The notes under the pieces were generated by a model, which was not told the DNA's origin, ran no database searches, and saw only the letters and a program-made list of their open reading frames with translations. DNA of 64,000 nucleotides from Caulochytrium protostelioides (Eukaryota > Chytridiomycota > Caulochytriomycetes > Caulochytriales > Caulochytriaceae). This document shows, in pieces, positions 9,028-18,200 of the stretch. A program made the translations under genes and the position numbers. The stretch lies in NCBI GenBank assembly GCA_003615045.1, contig ML014118.1, positions 62,001 to 126,000 of the forward strand. Direction: 5' to 3'. Positions within the stretch are counted from its first letter, which is position 1. Each line of letters begins with the position of its first letter.

Positions 9028-11991
9028 CTACGGGATATCGTGGGGTAGCGGACCCAGCAGGGGTGCCATCGATGCAGTCCGCTCGACGCGCCCAAGGACC
9101 CGACGGTCCCGGCCCGGCGCCGTCATGGGCGATCGCCGCGTGCCCAGCGCGAGGCCGGAAGAAGTGCTGCCGTGATTGGCCAACTGTGTGACGACCGTGC
9201 TGGAGGGTGAGGTGGTGGCGGCGGCCGGCGGCGGCCGATCCCACCGCCGTGTCCGTGGCTTGCCCTCGCTTGAGACCGACGAGACGGGCGCGTACCCGCG
9301 GCGCGTACCAGGCATCCACCGCGTGCGCCGGCGGTGCGCGGCCTCATCATCGCGCGGTCCAGCGACGGCGTCGTCGTCCTCGTCGCCACTGCCGTCGTCG
9401 CCGCCATCGTCGTCGCCTTCGTCATTGCCGTCGTCGTCGCTGTCGCCGTCGTGGGAGCCCTCGTCGTCGGCGATCAGGGTCGCGGCCACGAGGGCCGCCG
9501 TCGCGGCAGCCGATGGGTGGTTGTCATGCTCGGGCATCTGGAGGAGCCCGCCGTAGCGCTGGTCGACGGCCCACAGAACGCCGCTCGCGAGCAGGCCGAG
9601 GGCCGCCGTCGCGGCAAAGAAGACTTCGAGCGCTGCAAACGAGTCGCCCCCCCAGACCCGGACCTGCGCGACCAGGAAGGGAAACACGGTGAGCGCCATG
9701 TTGAGGGCGGCCGTCGCGAGGCCGTAAGCGGTGCCGAGGAGCTTGGGCGGACCCGTGCCGCTGGCGTTGAGGACGCCATCGCGCGTGAGCTGGGCCTCCG
9801 TGTGCTGGATAATGGTCGCCACGGAGGGCCAGATCGCGACGCCGTAGAGGCTGTACGCGAGGCCGAGCATCACAAGCGGCCCGACCGGGCTCGCGTCCGA
9901 GAAGCCGAGCGCGAGATGCACAAACATGATGGTGATGGCGCAGAGCCCCAGGAGCGTGGCTCGGCCGCCGTAACGGTCGACAACGAAGCCAAAGATCGGC
10001 ACGAGCACCGCAGAGAGCGTATCGGGGATGCTCATCACGGCGCCGGCTGTCCGCGCGTCGTTCGGATACCACTTGCTCATCAGCAAATCTTGCGCGATCG
10101 AGTTGAACGGGATCACGGTTCCGTAGAGCAGAATGCAGATCACACAGACGAGCCAAAACGCAGGTGGGAAGTACGCGACGTCGCTGAACCACTCGTGCAG
10201 CAGACCCGACACCGGCGACGCTTCCATCCCCATCTTGTAATCGGCGGCCTGCAGCGGATCGGTCGATGGCGTCGGGAGCAGGGACACCCCCTCGCGCGGT
10301 CGCGCGTCGATCAGCGCACGCCGCGGCGGCGGGCTCGCCCCGCGCCCCCCGGCAGCTTCTGCAACATGCCCGTCGTCGCGACCCGTCGTCATCCTCAGCG
10401 CTGTTGCCGGATCAACGGCTGCATGGGCCGGCCGTGGCGGCGCAGGCCTCGGTGGCGTGGTGGGAGGCCACGTGGCGCTGTTGCCGTCGTCACGCACATC
10501 GAGAAGACGCGTGCCGTCCTCATGTCTCAGCTCGGCATCCGCATGCGGCTGCGGCGTCGTGCGAAGTGGAACGTAGGAGCCGCCCTCATCGTCTTCCTCG
10601 TCGAGCGGCTCGCTCATCAGGGTCTGGGTCAGAGACCATTGCGGCTCGGGATCGGCCCAGGCAGCCGCCGCCGCGGCGGTCGGCGGCTGGCTCTGGCTGG
10701 CGCCCAGCACGAGAACGAGCAGAAGCGCCGCGATCCACGATATGTAGCACATGGCAGCGCCCGCCCATACGGCTGACGGGACGCCAAGCGCGGTCTCGAT
10801 GCGCGGCGAGAGCCAGTCGTTGACGACCGATCCGAACCGCGAAATGCATAGATTCAGTCCAAGCGCGAACGACAGCTCTTTCTGGTGGAACCAGCCGGTC
10901 GTAATCGATGCTTGGACGACACTGATCGTTTCGCCGCCAATGCCAAAGAGGATCCGGCCGCCGAGCATCACGGGGAAACTCTTGGCCGCCACACCGAGCG
11001 CCACAATCGTCTGGCCAATGCAGACAATCGTGGAAAAAAAGAGCAAAACCCGGCGCGGCTCGAAATGATCGACAAGCATTCCGCCAAAGAAGGGCAGAAA
11101 CATGTTGGGAAACGAGTAGACCGCATACAAGGTTTGCAGCTCATACTGCCACACATCATAGTCATGGCCGAGCCAGGTCTGCAGCGCGCGATTGAGCGCC
11201 GCCGGGTTGTCGTACGCATAAAAGTTGCCGAACAGCAGCATGCACGACAGCGCCAGCACGAGCCAGCGCAGGTGCGGATGCCACGTGGGTGCCGCGACCT
11301 GGATCGTGATGGGCGCCACCCCGATAATGCTGCTTCCGCGACGCAACAGCTGTCCTTTGCCACCGCGGCGGAGCCGCGCGATCCGCATGCCGCCGATGCC
11401 AACGCCCCCGCTGCCGTGACTGCCGCCGCCACCGACACCGGCCCCACCCGCGCCACTCGTGCTGATCCCGCTGCCGTAATGGCGTGCGCTGAGACTCATG
11501 GAGCGGCGGGTGTGTGGCGTCGGAATAAACCCTTCGAGCGGATTCCCGGGAAGCAGCAGCATCCATGGCATCGGCGGTAGCGGCTCCCTCAGCGATGCGG
11601 ACGTCGACCGCGGCGTCGGGCCGCGCAGCCTGTGGCGGCCCGGCCAGTCGTGGTCGAGGCTCGTGGCGGTCCGCGCCGGGGTGACCGGATGACTCTGAGA
11701 GACCGCGCGGCGCTGGCCCGTGCCCGGGGCCGTCCGGGCACCGGCGCCGCTGTGGCCACTGTGGCCGCCTGGGCGGAGCGGCGGCCCATCGATTGAGTGG
11801 CGCTGCAGGTTCAAAGAGATGGCACGCCCGCGGCCAAGACTGACGACGTGAGGCGGCGTGTGTCGCGCCGACTCGGCCTCCCATGCCGCGAGTGATTCCT
11901 GGCTGCGAGATAATGCCAGGACGACGGCGGACGCGGAGGCGGGGGCGGGCGCCGACGGATCAGACGGCGGCGGCGGCGGCGTGGACGCCAT
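9028..11991 (-). CDS. MFS transporter, MFSD1-like, with very long disordered extensions
   Basis: The two six-helix halves match the MFSD1 branch by eye. The first half starts near residue 240 and has GRILFGIGGETISVVQ followed by TTGWFHQKELSFALGLN. The second starts near residue 605 and has LLMSKWYPND, SIPDTLSAVLVPIFGFVVD and LGTAYGLATAALN. Human MFSD1 is a lysosomal dipeptide exporter of about 465 residues. This product is 987 residues because of a Ser/Pro/Gly-rich N-terminus (about 235 residues), a 150-residue acidic central loop and an Asp/Glu/Gly-rich C-terminal tail from about residue 820. No dileucine sorting motif was verified. The extensions stay open and GC-rich like neighbouring genes, so I read them as real, but an unrecognised intron in a low-complexity part is possible. 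Confidence 0.82.
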   Translation of the reverse strand: MASTPPPPPSDPSAPAPASASAVVLALSRSQESLAAWEAESARHTPPHVVSLGRGRAISLNLQRHSIDGPPLRPGGHSGHSGAGARTAPGTGQRRAVSQSHPVTPARTATSLDHDWPGRHRLRGPTPRSTSASLREPLPPMPWMLLLPGNPLEGFIPTPHTRRSMSLSARHYGSGISTSGAGGAGVGGGGSHGSGGVGIGGMRIARLRRGGKGQLLRRGSSIIGVAPITIQVAAPTWHPHLRWLVLALSCMLLFGNFYAYDNPAALNRALQTWLGHDYDVWQYELQTLYAVYSFPNMFLPFFGGMLVDHFEPRRVLLFFSTIVCIGQTIVALGVAAKSFPVMLGGRILFGIGGETISVVQASITTGWFHQKELSFALGLNLCISRFGSVVNDWLSPRIETALGVPSAVWAGAAMCYISWIAALLLVLVLGASQSQPPTAAAAAAWADPEPQWSLTQTLMSEPLDEEDDEGGSYVPLRTTPQPHADAELRHEDGTRLLDVRDDGNSATWPPTTPPRPAPPRPAHAAVDPATALRMTTGRDDGHVAEAAGGRGASPPPRRALIDARPREGVSLLPTPSTDPLQAADYKMGMEASPVSGLLHEWFSDVAYFPPAFWLVCVICILLYGTVIPFNSIAQDLLMSKWYPNDARTAGAVMSIPDTLSAVLVPIFGFVVDRYGGRATLLGLCAITIMFVHLALGFSDASPVGPLVMLGLAYSLYGVAIWPSVATIIQHTEAQLTRDGVLNASGTGPPKLLGTAYGLATAALNMALTVFPFLVAQVRVWGGDSFAALEVFFAATAALGLLASGVLWAVDQRYGGLLQMPEHDNHPSAAATAALVAATLIADDEGSHDGDSDDDGNDEGDDDGGDDGSGDEDDDAVAGPRDDEAAHRRRTRWMPGTRRGYAPVSSVSSEGKPRTRRWDRPPPAAATTSPSSTVVTQLANHGSTSSGLALGTRRSPMTAPGRDRRVLGRVERTASMAPLLGPLPHDIP

Positions 11992-14116
11992 ACTGGCGTG
12001 GATGGTGGACGGCGGCTGGTAGCGCCGTCGGCAGGACAGAGAGGTCGAGGGGGGTCCTGTGGTCCATGCCGCTCACTTGAAAAGCGGCCGCGGCGTCGCC
12101 GTACGCCGGTAGGATGGCCACGGACCCAGCGATTGGGCGGTGGCCGCGGGACAAGCGGCTGTGGGCGAGTGCGATGCGCGCTGCGTCGCGTGTAAGAGGG
12201 CGCTAGCCGCCGGAGCACGCTCGGAGAGTTGACGAGGAAAGGATCACCCCCCTGCATATGGACGGCCCACCATCGGCCGCGACTGACGGCGGCGACCGCT
12301 GGCAAGATGGCGCCCATCGCGATCTCGCTTCCCTCAGCCCGCGCGGTCCTCTCGCAGATCCAGTCCGTCGAGTAGACGCGTCGCTGTCAGGCCTTGTCGA
12401 TGTCGATGTCGATACCGATGCCGATGTCGATGACCTGTGACCCATGGAAGCCATCCCCATGCGCCATCGTCGTAGGCGACCGCTGAATCGTAACCTCTGG
12501 GTCCGGACCCGGAAGGTACGGAAGGCCCGTGACGGCAGTGCCCCCACCGAAGCAACGCGCCAGCGGATCAAGCGGGGCGATCGTCGTCTAAGCCACACGT
12601 CCGCCCACGGGACACCGCCGGTCCCCGCAACCCGGGGACACGGGTGCCCTCGGCTGTGCCTCGGCTGTGCCTTCCACAAGCGGAGAATGCAGTCCACGTG
12701 CCTTGTGCCAGATGGGTATGCGTCCACGGCCGCCATCGCCCAGCACAAGCAGAGCATCATTGAATCGGAAAACTAGCGATAGGATCGACAAGGCGTTTAC
12801 TTGATAAGGCGTTTCCTGACAGATGCGTGATGGTTTGCTCACTATCGCCAAAACGTGCATGTGACGACGACAACCGCGCGGTGCCGATTTGGCGCTAGAC
12901 TGCATGTTGAAAGACGCATACCGTCGTGTCGCAGCAAGTCTTGATTCCGAAAAACTTTCTGTACCATGCACTCCGTCGAGCAGCGCACGGCTTGCCATAA
13001 TATTTGGAAGCAACGAACGCTCGAAGCTTTTAAGCGCGGGCGCATGGCTTTTTCTGCTTTCCGCTTTCTGCTTTTCACTCTCTGCCACGGAAGGCTCGAC
13101 AACCCCGATGGGCGATGCGCGCTTCCCAAAGCCGATTTACCGCCCCATCGCGCACCATGATCGAACGCCATTTCACCCCTCCCACTCGGTGTTGTCCGAT
13201 TGCGGCTGCGACATGAAATGGCGTTTTGTTGTGACGCGGTGGCACGAAGGTTTCGAGGCCATCGCACACACGATGCAGATGTGTGAATTTCAGGTTGCAG
13301 GGGGTCGAGAGCGTTGCCTTATCCCCTTATACCCGCCCTGTTCTACCTGTCCTGCCGGCCGATGTCCACCTCCACCTTGCTGCGTTCGGCCGCTCGGACC
13401 CCCGTGATATTTCGACCACAGAGACAACGATCCCCGCATATCCGAATCGCGCTCGGACTTATCACCCAAGACCACTTAGCTCGTCATTTTCCGAGGAGAT
13501 ATTCTCACCCATCGCCATCATCCGTCTCAGCAACACGGACCCGTTCTTAGCGTCGAAGTGACGGCCCGCCGTTTCCATCGAGACGGCTCTACCCCGCCAC
13601 CAGCACACAGACCATGATCCGATCAGCTTGCTCTCGGGGGCCGGCATGGCCAGGTCTGGCGCGTTCGATGTGGGCCGCTTCCGACCCTCTGGGCATGCCG
13701 TCCTTGCGCGCCGAAGGTCTGCACACGCTGCGCCCCACCTCGGCCCATGCCCATGCCCATATCCATACCCATACCCTTACCCATGCCTTTCCCTGGTCCA
13801 GTCTGGTGAGGCGGAGACGTTTGCCCAAGACCACGATGGTAACGTTGGTGCGTTGGCGCGCACATGACGTATTACTCAGCAAAAAATCGGCTGATCATGA
13901 TATGCTCATCGGGGCCTGGTTTAGACAGACTGTACAGCTATCGTGGTGCCCATCATGATCGCCTGGCTGTAGCGATATGCGAGCACGGTTGCCGTGATAC
14001 TCATGTTTCTTTCTGCTATTGCTCGCGCGTGCGCTGCTTTGCCATATGATACCCGTTGACGGCCACGGCGGACTGAAAAGCTGCACCGATCGCTGGTCAT
14101 CCCACCAGGACCCCAT
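11992..14116. other. 2.1 kb intergenic stretch without a supportable gene
   Basis: Short open frames occur in all phases but none has recognisable motifs, sensible composition or a partner exon. The stretch includes a hexamer repeat at 13744-13787. Part must be promoter for the flanking genes, which are divergent. Confidence 0.5.
13744..13787. repeat. Imperfect hexanucleotide repeat (CCCATG/CCCATA)
   Basis: About seven units of CCCATG, CCCATA and CCCTTA follow one another with one shortened unit. It resembles degenerate telomere-type repeats but is short and internal. Confidence 0.7.
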
Positions 14117-15001
14117 ATGCCGCACCCCTCGCATGGCTTCCCGCATGTGCGCCATGACTTCTGGCATATTCTCAAACTGCTCATGACGACGGCCCTCGGC
14201 GTCGCGGGTGGCATTTGTGTCGGCGCCGGCTTTGTCCGCTTGCTCGGCGAAGAAGGTATGTTTCATTCACGATGCGACCACCTCGTCCTCATGTCATCGC
14301 TCAGCGAACCTGAAGCGCCCGCTCTATCTGTTGGCTCATCCTATGTCTTCCTATCGTTGCTGCTGTTTACGGTCCGAATGAACGAACGAACCAATGAACG
14401 AACGAATGATTGTTCCGAGAACAGGCTTCGATGTGTACACCTATGTTCCTGACGACGATGATGATGATGACGACGAAGGCGATGCAGACGTGAAGCAACC
14501 GATCCTATCGACGCCCGTCAATCTTACGGATGACGAGGAGGCCGAAGACGCCGTACGAGAAGCGACAGCTGGTGGCACGCGCCTCGGCTACTTTAAGCTC
14601 AAGCTTGATTATGACTGGAACGACGATAACGGTAAGTGACGCTGATTTTGGGTGGCTTCGATGCAGCGACGATTTGCTCGATCCGATGATGATGGGCCAC
14701 TCACCAAGACTTCTTGCTACACTATTGTTGTGACTGGCCGCATTTGATCTGATGAACTCCGTCGTCTGATCCGTTAGCCGAATCCATGGCATGGCTCCAG
14801 CGGCGGCGCGACCGTCTCCTGTCGTTGCAAGACGCGCTAAACTGGACGACCGCCACGGCGTTCACCGAGTCGTCGCTTTCCCCACGACATGCTGCGGAGG
14901 TCCGGCTCCTGCGCGCGTTCCTCAACGAAAGCCTCGTGCTGGTCGAGCTGCGGATGAGCGAGCTCTCGGGTGGTTCGGCGAGCGTCAAGGACGAGTGCTA
15001 A
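14117..15001 (+). CDS. Small three-exon protein with one N-terminal membrane segment
   Basis: Exons 14117-14255, 14425-14631 and 14778-15001 join in frame (both introns phase 1, donors GTATGT and GTAAGT, acceptors CAG and TAG) to give 189 residues. A hydrophobic Gly/Ala-rich helix spans about residues 18-43 (LLMTTALGVAGGICVGAGF). It is followed by FDVYTYVP, an eight-Asp run, more acidic residues, then FKLKLDYDWND and a helical C-terminal third rich in Leu and Arg. This would suit a single-pass organelle or ER membrane protein with an acidic soluble domain. I do not recognise the family. The exact frame joins at all four splice sites are the main support that it is a gene. Confidence 0.65.
14256..14424 (+). 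other. Intron 1 of the small membrane-protein gene
   Basis: GTATGT donor and ACAG acceptor; 169 nt; phase 1, rebuilding a Gly codon. Confidence 0.6.
14632..14777 (+). other. Intron 2 of the small membrane-protein gene
   Basis: GTAAGT donor and TTAG acceptor; 146 nt; phase 1, rebuilding an Ala codon. Confidence 0.6.
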
Positions 15002-15296
15002 TCAGCCTGGCCCCCGTGGGTACAACTGCTCGGCGTGATGCCAGGCGAGGTTAAACCCATCAACGCCGCTTTCGTGTCCCTCCTGTCCCCATCTCTGTAT
15101 GTCTTTCCCTTGGCTCGAGGGCGGTCGGGGTCTGAACACACGACACCCTCGTCTGCATCCAATCATAGACCATGTTGATGAGAAAAGGAAAATCATAAGA
15201 TGAACTGTATGAACTGGATAAAAAAATGAGTAAAGCAACGATGGGTTAGGAAGAAAACAGAGCGACTTTTAATCGTCTTGCGCAGCGCTGGGGTGT

Positions 15297-18200
15297 CTAA
15301 GCCTTCACGCGTTTCGCCGGCGGCGCCTGGGTCTCGTCCACAGAGGCGGAAGCTGCACGCTTGCCGCCGGCCGGCTGGGCCACCGGCTTGAGCAGCGGGC
15401 CGATCGCATCAGCCTGCGCGGTGAGAGTCGTCACCATTGCGTCGCTACCCTCGTCGGACTGAGCCTTCACAATCACGCAGGCCTGGCGGACGCGCTGCTG
15501 CAGCGAGAGCACGGCGGCACGGACGGTCTTGCGGCCTTGTTTCTGGAGCGCCATGAGGCAGTTCTGCTCGTCCGCGGCCACGCCGAGCAGGACCGAGGCA
15601 ACGCGCAGGATCGCAGGCCAATGCGGCGCGAGACGCGTCACAACGGCGGCCGCGAAGGCAGCATCGTCTTTGCGCAGCGCCGACAGCAGCGCCGCGAGGC
15701 ACTCCAGCGCCTGCGCCTTCGCAATGGAGCTCTTGGAGGCGGCCTGCGTGGCGTCCGGCGCGAAATGGGTGGCGCAGATCGTATCGATGAGCTGCGCGCC
15801 GGGGACCGGGAAGGTCTTGGCGAGTTGAAGCACGTGGGCGAAGGGCGAGTGCGCAGCCGAGGTGGCGCGCTCAGCGTTCTTGGCCTGCTTGGCGTTCTTG
15901 GGCTTGGCGTCGTGCTCGTGGCGCATGAGTTCCACGAGGTAGGCCGCCACGAGCTCGCCCGCGGGCTGGCTGAGGTCTGTCTCGCCCACCACCGTGCCGG
16001 CGGGGGCCGGGCCCGAAACGGTCAGAACCGAGAGGAGGAATGTGGCCAGCGGGATAAAGTCCTTGTGGTCGAAGCCCGAGGAGGCGTCCCAATACTGGGC
16101 GCGCACCGTGGTGAGCACGGACCACAGACGCGTGCGGTCGACACGCGCCATCTTGGCCGCGCCCGCGCCGGCAAAGAGCGCCTGCTGCTGGTTCATGACG
16201 CTTGCAATGATCTCCGTGCGCAGAATATTCGCGGCCTTGTAGGCAAAGACCTGGACATCGTTGGCGTCCTTGGCACTCGCCACGTCGGCGCGGGTGCGCG
16301 CCGCCGCAAGGAGCGGCACGACGAGGCCCACGAGCGTGTCCACGCTGCGGGCAGTCTCCGTGGCGTTCGCCGCCGTGGTCAGCGCCGCGCGCTTCGCAGT
16401 GATGAGCACACGGACAAAGTCGAGCAAACGCAGGCGGAAGTGAATCGAGGACTGCTGGGCGTCACGGGCAGCACGCGCCGCGGCGCGGCGGTGGCGGAAG
16501 ATCTCGCTCAGCTTCGCATCGAACTGGGCCATGTCGCTGTCCGACAGATCGGAGAGCTCTGACGTCTCGGACTTGGCGTCCTCTGCGTCCATCACGTCGT
16601 CGTCATTGTCCTGCTTCTCCGTCGCGCTCGCCGCGGGCTCCGACTCAGTATCAGACGCCGACTCAGCCTCCGCCTCAGCAGCGGCGGTCGCAGGGTTGAG
16701 GCGCTTGCCGAGAGCGACCAAGCGCTCCTGGCGAATCTTTTGCTTCAGCGCGCGCTTCTCCTCGTCGGTCTGGGGCATGGCCTCCGCCGAGGCATCCTCT
16801 TCGTCTTCCATGACGAGGTCCATGTCGGCATCGGCGTTGCCGTCGGCTCCCTCGGCGGCGTCGTCGTCTTCTTCGCCACGGTTGAGCACAGCGCGCATCA
16901 ACACGCGAGCACCGCTGGGCGTCACGCGCGGCGCGATCGTGGTAAATGTCGCCAGCGCGACGCGGCGCAGGTGCGCTGACGGCTGGCTGAACAAACCAAT
17001 CAGCACATCGAGCAGCACATCGTTGGGGTCCGGCGAGGTCGCCGCATCCGCGTCGTCCATGTCGCTGTCGACCTCCGAGTTGGCCTCGGAGACATCATCG
17101 TCCTCGTGGGCGGCGGCCTGGGCCGCGAGGCCCGCCGAGACGATGCGCTGGACCGCCTCGGAAGCGTCGTTCAAACCAGTCTGGAGGTCCTCGTCGTACC
17201 CGTGCTGGAACAGGTTCAGGCACATCTGCAGTAGGAACCACGTGTACGTGCGGATGTCCTTGGCCATTGCCGTCTCCTTGGGCAGCTTGCCATCCTCGGT
17301 CAGCTTAGGCGGAATTCCTGCCAGCGAGCGCAGCGTCATGAGCGTGGCGTATGCGCGCTCCATCGTGTGAAGCTGCGTCATGGCATCGCTGTCGGTGCCC
17401 TTCGTCGCGTCGCTCGCGTCCGACGCCGCATCGTCATTAGCCGCGTCGTCTTTCTGGTCGGCAGCATCGTCGACATCAGCGTCGGCATTAGCGTCGGCAC
17501 CGCAGCAGTCGCCACAGTCGCCATCATGGTCGTGCTCGGCGGTATGGCCGCTGTCGACCACCGACTGAGCCAGGTGTTGCAGAACAAGTGGCATTAGCGC
17601 CGCAGCAAAGTGATGCTCAATGGCGGCCGGCGACTCCTCGCGCTCCTCGTCCCCCTCATCGTTCTCTTCGTCGTCCTCGGGCGAGTCCGGGATCAGCGTA
17701 AGAGCCGCGGCCTGATTCGACTGCGAGAGGTGCATGCCAAAAGCAAGCACGCGGTCGAGTTTGGAGAGCGCGTCGTCCGAGACAATCTCGGTATGGTCGG
17801 TGCTGTGACCGACCATGAGCAGGAAGGGTGCCAGGTTGAGAAGCAACACGAGCTGCGTGTTGTCGACGGGCGTGTCAGCCTCGGCCTCGGCGTCCGCCTC
17901 GGCGGCCGTCGCGGTCTCGTTGTACAACACAACGTCCACCATACGGGCCAGACGCGCGAGGCACTCCTGTGCATTCAAGGCATCGCGGTCCTCGTCATCC
18001 TCGTCATCATCCTCGTCGTTCTCAGAGGCTTCAGACGCCGCATCGGTCTTCTCGGCATCTGCAATCACTTCAGACGCCTCATCCTCCTCGTCGCTGTCAG
18101 AAGCATCAGAGTCGGAGTCGGAGTCTTCGCCGTCCGACGCGTCGCCGCTCGTGGCATCCGGGTTGCTGAAGGCCGGGAACTCGGCCATCGCGGTGCGGAG

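Noticed and set aside
9334-10776. Plus-strand open frame of 480 codons inside the MFSD1-like gene
   Set aside because: Lies wholly antisense to a recognised membrane-protein gene; His/Arg/Glu-rich shadow composition.
13744-13787. Telomere repeat
   Set aside because: Units are mostly CCCATG/CCCATA, few and internal, not a uniform telomere unit.
15537-16562. Plus-strand open frames opposite POL5, several over 200 codons
   Set aside because: Antisense shadows of acidic blocks and GC-rich codons; no motifs.
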